From positions 20,494,554 through 20,558,553 of the forward strand of contig OY741280.1 of NCBI GenBank assembly GCA_963514095.1: a DNA stretch of 64,000 nt, given 5' to 3'. This document shows, piece by piece, positions 36,831 to 47,869 of the stretch (within the stretch, counting starts at the first letter, position 1; each line of letters begins with the position of its first letter). Position numbers and translations under genes: made by a program. The notes below the pieces were generated by a model. That model saw only the letters and a program-made list of their open reading frames with translations. It made no database searches and was not told where the DNA came from. Source of the DNA: Eutrigla gurnardus (Eukaryota > Chordata > Actinopteri > Perciformes > Triglidae).

Positions 36831-39125
36831 TCACGACAGGCCTATTTTCACACCAGGCAGAATAAGCACCCCCTCTTAACTTTTACTAGGAAAGTGGCAC
36901 ATGCATGAAACTCACACTGCTTACTCATACTAGTCCCATGTCTGTACTCTGAAAAGCATTTGATGCTGGGATCAACAGAATTCTTTTAAAGGGGGGGGTG
37001 CATATCACGCCAGGCCTATTCACAACAGGCAGAATAAGCACCCCCTCTTAACTTTTACTAGGAAGGTGGCACATGCATGAAACTCACACTGCTTACTCAT
37101 ACTAGTCCCATGTCTGTACTCTGAAAAGCATTTGATGCTGGGATCAACAGAATTCTTTTAAAGGGGGGGGGGGGGGGGGGGGTGCATATCACGCCAGGCC
37201 TATTTTCACAACAGGCAGAATAAGCACCCCCTCTTAACTTTTACTAGGAAGGTGGCACATGCATGAAACTCACACTGCTTACTCATACTAGTCCCATGTC
37301 TGTACTCTGAAAAGCATTTGATGCTGGGATCAACAGAATTCTTTTAAAGGGGGGGGTGCATATCACGCCAGGCCTATTCACAACAGGCAGAATAAGCACC
37401 CCCTCTTAACTTTTACTAGGAAAGTGGCACATGCATGAAACTCACACTGCTTACTCATACTAGTCCCATGTCTGTACTCTGAAAAGCATTTGATGCTGGG
37501 ATCAACAGAATTCTTTTAAAGGGGGGGGTGCATATCACGCCAGGCCTATTCACAACAGGCAGAATAAGCACCCCCTCTTAACTTTTACTAGGAAAGTGGC
37601 ACATGCATGAAACTCACACTGCTTACTCATACTAGTCCCATGTCTGTACTCTGAAAAGCATTTGATGCTGGGATCAACAGAATTCTTTTAAAGGGGGGGG
37701 GTGCATATCACGCCAGGCCTATTCACAACAGGCAGAATAAGCACCCCCTCTTAACTTTTACTAGGAAGGTGGCACATGCATGAAACTCACACTGCTTACT
37801 CATACTAGTCCCATGTCTGTACTCTGAAAAGCATTTGATGCTGGGATCAACAGAATTCTTTTAAAGGGGGGGGGGGGGGGGGGTGCATATCACGCCAGGC
37901 CTATTTTCACAACAGGCAGAATAAGCACCCCCTCTTAACTTTTACTAGGAAGGTGGCACATGCATGAAACTCACACTGCTTACTCATACTAGTCCCATGT
38001 CTGTACTCTGAAAAGCATTTGATGCTGGGATCAACAGAATTCTTTTAAAGGGGGGGGTGCATATCACGCCAGGCCTATTCACAACAGGCAGAATAAGCAC
38101 CCCCTCTTAACTTTTACTAGGAAAGTGGCACATGCATGAAACTCACACTGCTTACTCATACTAGTCCCATGTCTGTACTCTGAAAAGCATTTGATGCTGG
38201 GATCAACAGAATTCTTTTAAAGGGGGGGGTGCATATCACGCCAGGCCTATTCACAACAGGCAGAATAAGCACCCCCTCTTAACTTTTACTAGGAAGGTGG
38301 CACATGCATGAAACTCACACTGCTTACTCATACTAGTCCCATGTCTGTACTCTGAAAAGCATTTGATGCTGGGATCAACAGAATTCTTTTAAAGGGGGGG
38401 GGGTGCATATCACGCCAGGCCTATTCACAACAGGCAGAATAAGCACCCCCTCTTAACTTTTACTAGGAAAGTGGCACATGCATGAAACTCACACTGCTTA
38501 CTCATACTAGTCCCATGTCTGTACTCTGAAAAGCATTTGATTCTGGGATCAACAGAATTCTTTTAAAGGGGGGGGGGTGCATATCACGCCAGGCCTATTT
38601 TCACAACAGGCAGAATAAGCACCCCCTCTTAACTTTTACTAGGAAGGTGGCACATGCATGAAACTCACACTGCTTACTCATACTAGTCCCATGTCTGTAC
38701 TCTGAAAAGCATTTGATGCTGGGATCAACAGTATTCTTTTAAAGGGGGGGGGTGCATATCACGCCAGGCAGTGGCGTGCACAGACTTTTTGAAGGCGGAA
38801 AGAGAAAAAAAGGGCACATATAGCGCGTTCTCACCACTGAAGAGGATTGTTGACGGGGGGGGGGGGGGGGGGGGATAAAATGTTAATAGTAATAGTATAA
38901 ATAGTAAAAAAAAGTTTCAAAAGGGCAAAAGTCCTGGTGCGTTAGCACCACCTAGTGTCTATGTGTGCACGCCACTGACGCCAGGCCTATTTTCACAACA
39001 GGCAGAATAAGCACCCCCTCTTAACTTTTACTAGGAAGGTGGCAGATTTATGAAATGGACTCCCCTCATCAGTCCTGTGTGTACTCTGACAAGTACAGTA
39101 GTGATGCTGGGAGAAACACACCACT
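36830..39125 (+). repeat. Satellite array in left arm, ~12 copies of ~175 bp
   Basis: Tandem units of ~170-188 bp each carry GTGCATATCACGCCAGGCCT, AGAATAAGCACCCCCTC, ACTAGTCCCATGTCTGTACT and a variable G run (7 to ~22 G). Twelve TGCATATCACG occurrences lie between ~36825 and ~38755, and a further partial unit follows the MITE. The right arm has only three, inverted. Confidence 0.9.
38769..38977. mobile_element. hAT-type MITE in the satellite
   Basis: A 209-bp element with CAGTGGCGTGCAC and GTGCACGCCACTG ends and 8-bp duplications ACGCCAGG at 38761-38768 and 38978-38985. It interrupts one satellite unit and contains a long G run. Confidence 0.88.
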
Positions 39126-39199
39126 TTCATGAAAATAATGTAATTGTTTAATTTAATTAGTTTTTATTTTTACACTGAATAGTATTTGCATATGAAATG

Positions 39200-39960
39200 A
39201 ATAGAAATGTAGGCAACATTCCTCACTCCCCACCATCGAGGCTGTCCAGCACAGAAGATGTCTGCGGAGGGCGCACAGCATCACCAAGTACAGCTCCCAC
39301 CCCAACCGTTCCCGGACTAGCAGGTTCAGGAACAGCTTCTTTCCACCCCCCCCCCCCCCCCCCCCCCCCACCCCTGGCACATCGACCCCCATTGACTGTA
39401 CTCCTCCCGGCCTTGACGGCCGTGCACCTTGACCCACCTGTTCATTTGCACTGACTGCTTTATACTGTTTTACTGTACTCCACTTATGCCCTCTACCTCA
39501 ATCCACTTCACTCCACACCACTTGTTCTTCACCTGTCTTAACTGCACTTTATATACAGAGTCTGATCTGCACTCCCCTCTGCTATTTAGCAAAACTGCTG
39601 CTCACTTTTATAGTCATGTTATAGTCTTATATTGTACTGCACATATCCTACTTCATACTGTGCATTCTCATGTCTATAGTCTTTGTCATATTTTACTACT
39701 CCGTGTTACTGTACATATCTATCCATACTGTATATATCTTATTTATAGTCTTTTCATAGTTTACAACCTTACTGCTCACATTGCACATACTGTATCTTAT
39801 TATATACTATCTCATTATTTATATACCACTGCCATTCATATGCACATATTCTGCACTTTCTGCTTATTTGCACTTCTGGTCAGATACTAAACTGCATTTC
39901 GTTGTCTCAGTACCTTTACTCTGTGCAATGACAATAAAGTTGAATCTAATCTAATCTTAA
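39200..39960 (+). mobile_element. CR1/L2-group (Rex-like) LINE 3' end
   Basis: Starts with CACCATCGAGGCTGTCCAGC and a frame resembling the R-(F)-RNSFFP C-terminus of CR1-group RT proteins, then a T/A/C-rich 3' region. It ends ACAATAAAGTTGAATCTAAT with tandem CTAAT tail repeats, as in fish Rex-like elements. A poly-C run at ~39343-39369 lies inside. Confidence 0.65.
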
Positions 39961-40035
39961 ACATAAGTAGCTTAGAAATTAATTGCATTTGCCCCTTCAT
40001 GTAGTGTAACTACTTTATTTAATTACATTTTACAT

Positions 40036-43000
40036 AATAGCATAAATTTGTTAGCAAAGGATGATAATGTGCAGCAGTTGTAGCGCACAAACCCAGAACC
40101 GTGGTGGCACTTCAGGGGAAAAGTGCAGATCTGCTGGCTGAAGGTGGGACTGTCATAAATAAAGTTAATGTAGACCACCTTCAGCTTGCAAAGGTGGAGC
40201 AGCCCCGAATCCCCCACAAAATCGGTGCACATTGGGCCCAGTCTCCGCAGCACCAACCTCTGCAGCACCAGCCACAACAGCAGGTCAAGCATCGCCAGCC
40301 TCCACCCCACCAGCCTCCACCCCACCAGCCTCCACCCCACCAGCAGCACCAGCCTCCACCCCACCAGCCTCCACCCCACCAGCAGCACCAGCCTCCACCC
40401 CACCAGCAGCACCAGCCTCCACCCCACCAGCCTCCACCCCACCAGCAGCACCAGCCTCCACCCCACCAGCCTCCACCCCACCAGCAGCACCAGCCTCCAC
40501 CCCACCAGCAGCACCAGCCTCCACCCCACCAGCCTCCACCCCACCAGCAGCACCAGCCTCCACCCCACCAGCCTCCACCCCACCAGCCTCCACCCCACCA
40601 GCAGCACCAGCCTCCACCCCACCAGCCTCCACCCCACCAGCAGCACCAGCCTCCACCCACCAGCCTCCACCCCACCAGCAGCACCAGCCTCCACCCCACC
40701 AGCAGCACCAGCCTCCACCCCACCAGCCTCCACCCCACCAGCAGCACCAGCCTCCACCCCACCAGCAGCACCAGCCTCCACCCCACCAGCCTCCACCCCA
40801 CAAGCAGCACCAGCCTCCATCCCACCAGCCTCCATCCCACCAGCAGCACCAGCCTCCACATCCACCTCACCAGCTCCATATACTCTTACTTCAGCAGAGA
40901 AATGTAGGTATTATGATATTGTATTTCTTAAATTTGATTTTTTTTTCCCCCAAAATGTACAAATCTTCTTTTTTTCCCCAGATGTTCAGGAGGCATGGGC
41001 AGGGAAAGATGTTCATGTACTTCTTTCCAAAGTGGGGCCCATACAAGCTGTTTTATTGGGACATTCTGAATACTGGTCCGGACAAGGAGCTGGAGAGTGA
41101 GGTAATACTCTTCATTATTGTATGAAATCATCAATTTCCACTCCCTATTGGGTAATACTTCAGTAATGACATTTAGAGTATATTGTGTAGAAATAAAATG
41201 ACCTTAAAACATGCAAGGAAAATCAGGAATACTACAACAGTGTAGTTGATAGTTTTACAGTGAAACTGCCACTGTGTAATACTAATGACATCTTTATAAC
41301 ATTTTTTATAGGTGATCAATGCGTATTTGTCTTTGCTACTGCGTCAGTACAACCAGTGCAATCCTGGAGATGGTGCGGTCATTGACACTTTCACAATGAC
41401 CTCAATATGGAAAAGAAATTTCAGAAAAATCCGCGTATGTACTGGAGTGAAATGACTTTGCATTTTGTAAATATTACAAATATGCATTTTCAAGTTAAAG
41501 AGATTATGATTTTTTTCCCCCTTTAACTTCTTTCAGATTGATCCAATGGGCACACAAAGTCATAGTGGGAATTGTGAATGACAACCATCACTGGATGTTG
41601 GTGGTGAGAAGAGCAGCATTGCCCAACATTATAGAATTTCACTAATATCACTAATGCCCAGGGTGTTTTCCTAATTTATGTTGTGTTTCCATGTGAATAA
41701 TAAAAGGTGATGTACCCACATGAAAAAAGAAGCCTTTTCTTGGATCATTTGGGGAATCCAAAGGCAAGATCCAAACGTGCCTGAGTCAACAAGGTAAATT
41801 TGACTCTTAAATGTAGTAGCTCTTCTATGAGTTCGCTAAATGATGTACAACAGTTTTCACACATGTGTTATTTACATACTTAGAGCCTTCATGAGAAAAA
41901 GGGCTGCAACGTTTCCAGGTGGACATGCAGCACTCTCCCCCATAGCCGTCAAAGAGATGGCACATCCTGTGGTGTCCTGGCCTAAAAGTGAGTGTGAAAT
42001 GCAGTTACGGAAACATTATTGTCAAACTCAAATTAAGTAGCAATTGCAGTGAAGGTCTTGACCTGCTTTTAGACATCCTGACGTAGGTTTAATAGGTAGG
42101 TAATACTTAGAATTTGTTTGATTTGTATTTAATGAATTGGGGCAGGCGGTCATAGACCATGCAATGCTATTACATGTTCTTATCAAAGTTCTCTTCAGTT
42201 TGCAGAGAAAATTTTACAAGGGCAGGCAATGGACATCGACACATCACAGAAGGCAGTGGACAAGTTCAGACTAGAGATAGCCAAGTCCCTCCTTAGAGAA
42301 TCAGGTGTTTCCTTTTTGCTCACATTGTCAGTCACTTCATGTTGTTGTTTTTTATTCATGTTCTCTCACAAATATGAAACCGTAAGACAGTCGATTAATA
42401 CTGTGCAATGCAAATTGTATTAATCTGAACATGTTTGTCCAATATTGTTTGTCCTTAACAGATGACCTGAGCACGTGTGCTTCTTTTGTGGATGGAGCAC
42501 CAGGATGAACACAATGGGTAATTTCTACGCTTTCAAAAATGTTAAAAAGGAAAAGGAATAGTTTTTACTTCATCATTGTCCATGGTTGCCCTGGTTATTT
42601 ACAACAATTGATTACAACAATCTATGCTTCATCGGCATCTATTAATAAAGACATTGCTTATGTTGTGCTCGTTTTGTGTTGACATTTAAGATTACTTACT
42701 TTCTATTATGTGCTGGACAAAATATTTTTTTAGCCCGAACAAAACACTTATGTTGGTGAGAACATTCAAAACTGAATTAATATTAAAGATATTATTAGTC
42801 AATAAAATTAGAGTTATTCTATATTTAAGGACACGTTATAATATAAAACTTGCATACCACTACCCCTCCCTATTTCCCCAGATTTGCTGTAACGTCTGTC
42901 AGAGGTGGTACCACCACGGTTGTGTAGGTTGGCCTCCAGTGGATGAGGAGTACCTGTGTCTCGCTTGTGAATAATGGCGCCACTTGCTATTTATTGTATA

Positions 43001-43130
43001 TATTTGTATATTGTTAGAATATTTATATTATTTATATTTTTGTTTGTTTTTTTTAGATGTGATGTGTTTATTGTGAAGGTGTTCAGTGTTCAAAGTGTTT
43101 TTTCATCACAATAAATTATGTAAATGTTCC
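40036..43130 (+). pseudogene. Ulp1-like protease with PHD finger (degenerate gene)
   Basis: A Gln/Pro/His-rich region (about 40101-40907) is followed by exons 40982-41101, 41312-41434, 41537-41603, 41707-41793, 41884-41987, 42199-42304, 42462-42517 and 42882-42974, each flanked by AG/GT. Ulp1/C48 signatures are YKLFYWDILNTGPDKELE, the catalytic His in NDNHHWMLV, the Asp in SLFLD and the nucleophile Cys in RDGTSCGV. The last exons form a PHD finger (CFFC, CCNVCQRWYHHGCVGW, LCLACE, stop 42972-42974). AATAAA is at 43110-43115. Frameshifts occur in or near exons 1, 3, 4, 5 and 7, so this copy is dead. The family would cleave SUMO-like isopeptides and read chromatin marks; this is inferred from the domains only. 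Confidence 0.65.
40291..40860 (+). repeat. Minisatellite encoding HQPPPHQ repeats
   Basis: Blocks of CACCAGCCTCCACCC (15 bp) are interspersed with CAGCAGCAC. In one frame they read HQPPPHQQHQPPP. A 1-bp loss near 40656 shifts the frame. Confidence 0.9.
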
Positions 43131-43329
43131 CTATGACTTTGTGTGCACATTTCCCAAAAGAAGAGTCTCTAGAGAGAATATGTCATCACCAGTATGAATT
43201 ACACTATCGTAGTGGGAGATGTGTTGCCGTTTCTCCCAGCATAAAATACTTTTTCAGAGTATAGTCAAAGGACTGATACTGATGACGGGAGTCCGTTTCA
43301 TGCATCTGCCACCTTCCAAGAAAAAATTA

Positions 43330-43760
43330 AAAGGGGGTGCTTATTCTGCCTGTTGTGAAAATAGGCCCTGGCGTGATATGCACCCCCACCCCCCCCCCCC
43401 CCCCCCCCCTTTAAAATAATTCTGTTGATCCAGCATCAAATGCTTTTCAGAGTACAGACATGGGACTAGTATGAGTAAGCAGTGTGAGTTTCATGCATGT
43501 GCCACCTTCCTAGTAAAAGTTAAGAGGGGGTGCTTATTCTGCCTGTTGTGAATAGGCCTGGCGTGATATGCACCCCCCTTTAAAAGAATTCTGTTGATCC
43601 CAGCATCAAATGCTTTTCAGAGTACAGACATGGACTAGTATGAGTAAGCAATGTGAGTTTCATGCATGTGCCACTTTCCTAGTAAAAGTTAAGAGGGGGT
43701 GCTTATTCTGCCTGGTGTGAAAATAGGCCTGTCGTGATATGCACCCCCTCCTATTATTTT
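43330..43760 (-). repeat. Satellite in right arm, 3 copies
   Basis: Three inverted copies of the left-arm satellite, with CGTGATATGCACCCCC at about 43373, 43562 and 43732. The first contains a ~24-bp C run. Confidence 0.88.
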
Positions 43761-44755
43761 CCTGTTGATCCCAGCATCAAATACTTTTGACAGTACACAC
43801 ATGGGACTATTATGTCTAAGCAGAGTCAGTTTCATTCATGATTCTGTTGATCCTAGCATCAAATGCTTTTCACGCTACGCAGATGAGACTAGTATGTGTA
43901 ACCAGAGTCAGTTTAGTGTATGTGACAGCTTCACAGTAAGAGTTATGCTGGGGGTACATATCACAGGAAATGGAACACAAGGCCTGCCATGAAATGCACC
44001 CCATCTGCATCATTTTGTTCCTTTGACCTCACTATGGGTGCTTTTAACTGCATGCAATTGGTGCCAAGAGATATGTATGAGTTTGATAGGTCTGACAACA
44101 GATAAGTCAGTGGTGGATGTGGAATTGGTTTATTATATTTTATCTTATAAAGCAGCAAGAAAATGTTTAATTTCACAAAAACAAGTGTAGCTATTTGATG
44201 AAGAGAATTTGCCCTTTAATGGTGAGAAACACACATAGGTTATGACTTGTCTATCAGGCATAGATCAACATTACATTTTCATCAGAGATATTCAGGATCA
44301 GAAGGCTATTGTTTCGACCTATATACAGGTTAACCCATTTAAAAGCACTTACTTTTGTACCTATGAATTGCAAGAAATGCTAGAATCATATTTAGTCTTG
44401 TGAAACGCCGTGTCAAATACATTCAACTTGCTCAAATCAAAATGAAGTAATTCATTTTGTAGTCATGGCTGGGGTAGGCTATATATTTCCACAGACACAA
44501 TAAGGTGTTCTTTTGCGTTCGTTCTCAAAAAACTCGTTCGTTCGAGTTTTTTGTTTGTACTCTTTAGAACAGTTTTTAAAGACTGTAATCACTTGTATTC
44601 TTCTCTCCATCTCTTTCACAAATAATTAAATCGTAGTATAGTATTTTCCCCTGCGTTTGTTTAGTCGAACTGCTTTCCTTTCCGATCAAGCGAGTGGTGC
44701 GCGCTCCCGCGAGGGGGTGCATCTGACGCGGGGGGTGCCGAAATGGGTACAACAC
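43760..44755 (-). repeat. Outer unique part of the right arm, inner element
   Basis: Inverted match to 35856-36830 with scattered indels, including a local insertion (CTCGTTCGTTCGAG) at ~44530. Confidence 0.8.
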
Positions 44756-44895
44756 CGGGACCGCTGCCAGAGAGCCTCGTAACACGGGGCGGTAACTCTA
44801 CCACTAATCTATCAGCGAAGTTAAGGTTAGCTTTTAATCAGTCAGATCTAGTAGTGTCCTTATGATGGGGCAGTCATATTATACTATTAATACTA

Positions 44896-45102
44896 TTAAT
44901 ACCAACTTCCGCATTCACACAGTCGGCGAGTTTTTGCCAGCTGTCCTTCCTGCATTTGGCAGATGAAACTGTTGCTTTTTGCCTGCATTATATGTTTAAC
45001 TTCTTCGTATTTCTGTAAGATTATGGTTCGCTCCTCGTACGTGAAATACGCCGCTCCGCTGCCGTAGACTGATCCATGTTTGTGATTGGTCAAATGCTGC
45101 AA
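44896..45102 (-). pseudogene. Harbinger Myb/SANT-like protein fragment
   Basis: The frame AYFTYEERTIILQKYEEVKH followed by IMQAKSNS resembles the Myb/SANT-like DNA-binding partner of Harbinger transposases. The expected continuation (WQKLADCVN) is in another frame, so a frameshift is present. Confidence 0.6.
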
Positions 45103-45281
45103 ACGCCGCCTCTTTCATGTGCACGCGCTCATAGCTGGACAGGTAAACCCTGGGTTGAGTTAACGAGTTGATAACCAGCTTCGTGTGACCGCTTATCTCC
45201 GATTGCCTTTGTTAGGGTTACTTAAGCTGGATCTCTGAAAGATACCCTGGGTTTGTTGAACTCGCTTCGTAGTACAGGCCC

Positions 45282-45788
45282 CAGGCATTCATCCACTTTA
45301 TTTGTATCAATGCAGATGTACACTTACAATATATTGACAGGACCGTGCTCACAGAGATCCAAAAAGCATAAGTATGCATTTCTACCAGACAACAATTATG
45401 TGATCATATAATAACACAAATACGAACATCAGAAGTCAAAATTATTTAATAAATCAAATAAATCATCCAAAATACGTCATGAAAACTAATAATTATAAAA
45501 AATACATAGAAAAAGTAGGAATCAGTCAAAATACTGGCCTAACAATTTCGGAATCCAGGCTGGTTTATGTGTATATTAACCACAATCATGAGCGTGTTCT
45601 AGTCCTGCTGTTTGTTAAGTGTCCAGAGATAACTTCTGTTGTGATATGACACAATGAATAAAATGTTATTGAGTGAAACCTGTCACTTCCATCTTCTCCT
45701 CGTGCAAATCTAGATAGCACAGTGCAAACTTCACTTCATTGCTATGGTTGATTAACCGTCAACGGCTGGACTCTTATGTAACTGATTC
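45282..45788 (-). other. Gene 5 3' flank, proximal piece
   Basis: The conserved 3' block resumes after the Harbinger element, without the SINE insert. Confidence 0.6.
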
Positions 45789-47568
45789 TCATTCTCCTGT
45801 ATGAGTTCTCATGTGTGTCTTCAGAGAACTGTTCACAGTGAAACGTTTACCACACACGGAACAACTGAAAGGTTTTTCTCCTGTATGAGTGATCATGTGT
45901 CCCTTCAGATGTCCATTTTCAGTGAAACGTCTACCACACACTGAGCAGCTGAAAGGTTTTTCTCCTGTATGAGTTCTCATGTGTGCCTTCAGAGTATCAT
46001 TTACAGTGAAACCTTTACCACACACTGAGCAGCTGAAAGGTTTTTCTCCTGTATGAGTTCTCATGTGTCTCTTCAGATGTCCACTTACAGTGAAACCTTT
46101 ACCACACACTGAGCAGCTGAAAGGTTTTTCTCCTGTATGAGTTCTCATGTGTGTCTTCAGATGTCCATTTTCAGTGAAACCTTTACCACACACTGAGCAG
46201 CTGAAAGGTTTTTCTCCTGTATGAGTTCTCATGTGTGTCTTCAGATTTCCATTTACAGTGAAACGTTTACCACACACTGAGCAGCTGAAAGGTTTTTCCC
46301 CTGTATGAGTTCTCATGTGTCTCTTTAGAGCTCCACGGATGTTGAATTGTTTCCAACACTGAGAGCAGTGAAATGGTTTCTTACCAGTTCTACATCTAAA
46401 ATCACTGTCAGGATGATTTTTCAAAGCCTTTAAAACGGACGGAGGTTCTCTGGTCTCCTGCCAATCAGCACCGTCATCAGTCTCAGGTACAGAAGAGTCT
46501 CCAGTCTTGTCATCAGTCTGAGGTTCAGAAGAGTCTCTAGTCTTGTCATCAGTATCTGTTTGTAAATGTGAATCTGAGTTCCTGGCAGGTTCTGGTCCCC
46601 CACAGTCCTCTTCATCAGCTTCTGTTTTCATCTGTTCAGTTGAGCCTCTGGCTGCAGCTGAAACCAGCTCTGAGGACTGAGGTTTCTCTTCATCGTTGTC
46701 TTCTTCACTCTTAACAGGGACAACAGTCAATGGGAACTTGATACCAACCTCATCCAGGACTCGATGCTTCTCTCCTTGCTGACTGGTCCAGAGTTCTTCC
46801 TGTTCTTCTTTAATGTGTAGGGGGTCTGGGTCCTCCTGGTCCAGACTGGAGCTCCAGTCCTGCTGCTCAAAGGGAACCTCTTCTTTAGTCACCAACAGCT
46901 GCTGGACGTCTGCAGGAAAACAATAAACACACATAAAGAATATAGAGACGTTTCAAACAGCTGAACAATCAGTCACCAGTACACTGTTTTTTTTCTGAAA
47001 CCAAACAGGCAGACAGACAAACTGCAAAAATAAAATGCACCAGCAGTAATGCAGTCATCAGTAGCTTGATATGAATACATTTGTTACAGTTTTTCATAAT
47101 TGTTAAGAACTTGAAACCTTCCAACCTTTCATCTAAACTGTAAACACAAAACCCAGTTTTCAAACTACATTCACAAAACCTCTGATTCTTCTGGATAAAT
47201 CAAACCATCACATACTGACTGTAATTGTGTTTAACTTCTGCAGCCTGTGGTCAGCATAATGCATCAGAAGTAAACGTTTTGGTCCTTTGCGTGTTGCATG
47301 TTACCTCCTGTCACACGTTAACGCAACTCATATTAGAACACTGCCATACCTAACGTATAAAAAGTAAGCACCAACCTGCTCTGTGTAACCGGACTTCAGG
47401 CAGGAAAACAGCGTCCAGTAGCTTCCGCTGTCGCTCGTTCTCCTCTTTAGAACGAGAAAGTTCCTCCTCGTATTCTGCTACCGTTCTTTCAAACAGCCCA
47501 AATATCTCTTCAACAGCCGCACTTAGTCGCTGCTCCACCAAAGCTCTCGTCACTTGGACTTTACTCAT
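45789..47568 (-). CDS. C2H2 zinc-finger protein, gene 5 (7 fingers)
   Basis: Exons 47568-47376 and 46909-45789 with a 466-bp phase-1 intron (short class) give 437 residues. Exon 1 has VTRAL where the others have VMRAL. The acidic region (KTRDSSEPQ, KTGDSSVPE) and the FHCSQCWKQF first finger match gene 3. Seven fingers follow: IRGALKRH, VNGNLKTH, ENGHLKTH, VSGHLKRH, VNDTLKAH, ENGHLKGH and VNSSLKTH. The frame ends directly after the last THTGE because a small rearrangement replaced the KPF codons with TGA. Its 3' flank carries ~12 kb of transposons, so normal 3' end formation may be changed. Confidence 0.87.
46475..46560 (-). repeat. 36-bp coding minisatellite, gene 5 (2 copies)
   Basis: Two diverged acidic repeats, as in gene 3. 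Confidence 0.75.
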
Positions 47569-47628
47569 TTTCCCGCGACGAGAGAGACGTTTTGACTCCA
47601 CACAAACTCCGTCAAAATCTGTTTCCAG

Positions 47629-47853
47629 CTAGCATGCTAAGCTAACTAGCTTAGCTTCGTAGGCTCTCGGGAGATGATTCAGAGTTAAAACATTCAGAAT
47701 AAAAGGTGAAGAGTACAAAGTCCACCCAGACAGGTTTATCCAGACACACAGAGACTCTGATGGATCAGTACTGGTGAAGCTAACAGACACTTTCTCAACA
47801 CCACGAAGGAACTCTTCTACTGAAACCAGGCGCCATCGTTGAAGATGGAACAT
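47629..47853 (-). other. Conserved upstream ORF, gene 5
   Basis: 74 codons, MFHLQRWRL, intact. Confidence 0.55.
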
Positions 47854-47869
47854 CCGGGTACGCTGCGAC

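Larger units (their letters stand above)
35856..44755 (+). mobile_element. Inner ~8.9 kb element with long inverted arms and Ulp1-PHD gene
   Basis: The ends GTGTTGTACCCAATTCGGCA and TGCCGAAATGGGTACAACAC are inverted. Homology continues inward as very long arms: ~35856-39125 on the left and ~43215-44755 on the right. Each arm has ~0.97 kb of unique sequence and then a ~175-bp satellite. The centre holds a LINE 3' end and a multi-exon gene with a Ulp1-like protease and a PHD finger. KDZ-type (Zisupton-like) DNA transposons are known to carry Ulp1 proteases, so that superfamily is one candidate. No transposase and no clear target duplication were seen, so the class is inferred only. Confidence 0.6.
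35276..45281. mobile_element. PIF-Harbinger transposon with nested insertions
   Basis: The terminal inverted repeats are GGGCCTGTACTACGAAGC and its complement. The flanks are CAG at 35273-35275 and 45282-45284, and the empty site in other units is CTG. A 3-bp CWG duplication is what is known for vertebrate Harbinger elements. The left part encodes a HARBI1-like fragment and the right part a Myb/SANT-like fragment on the opposite strand, the two-gene layout of this superfamily. Only ~1.1 kb is Harbinger sequence; the rest is a ~8.9 kb inner element. Confidence 0.8.

Noticed and set aside
40186..41100. Several overlapping 170-300 residue frames on both strands in the CAG/CCACC minisatellite
   Set aside because: A 3n-periodic low-complexity repeat keeps all frames open. 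Only the Gln/Pro/His-rich plus-strand reading fits upstream coding-like sequence, and even that is uncertain.
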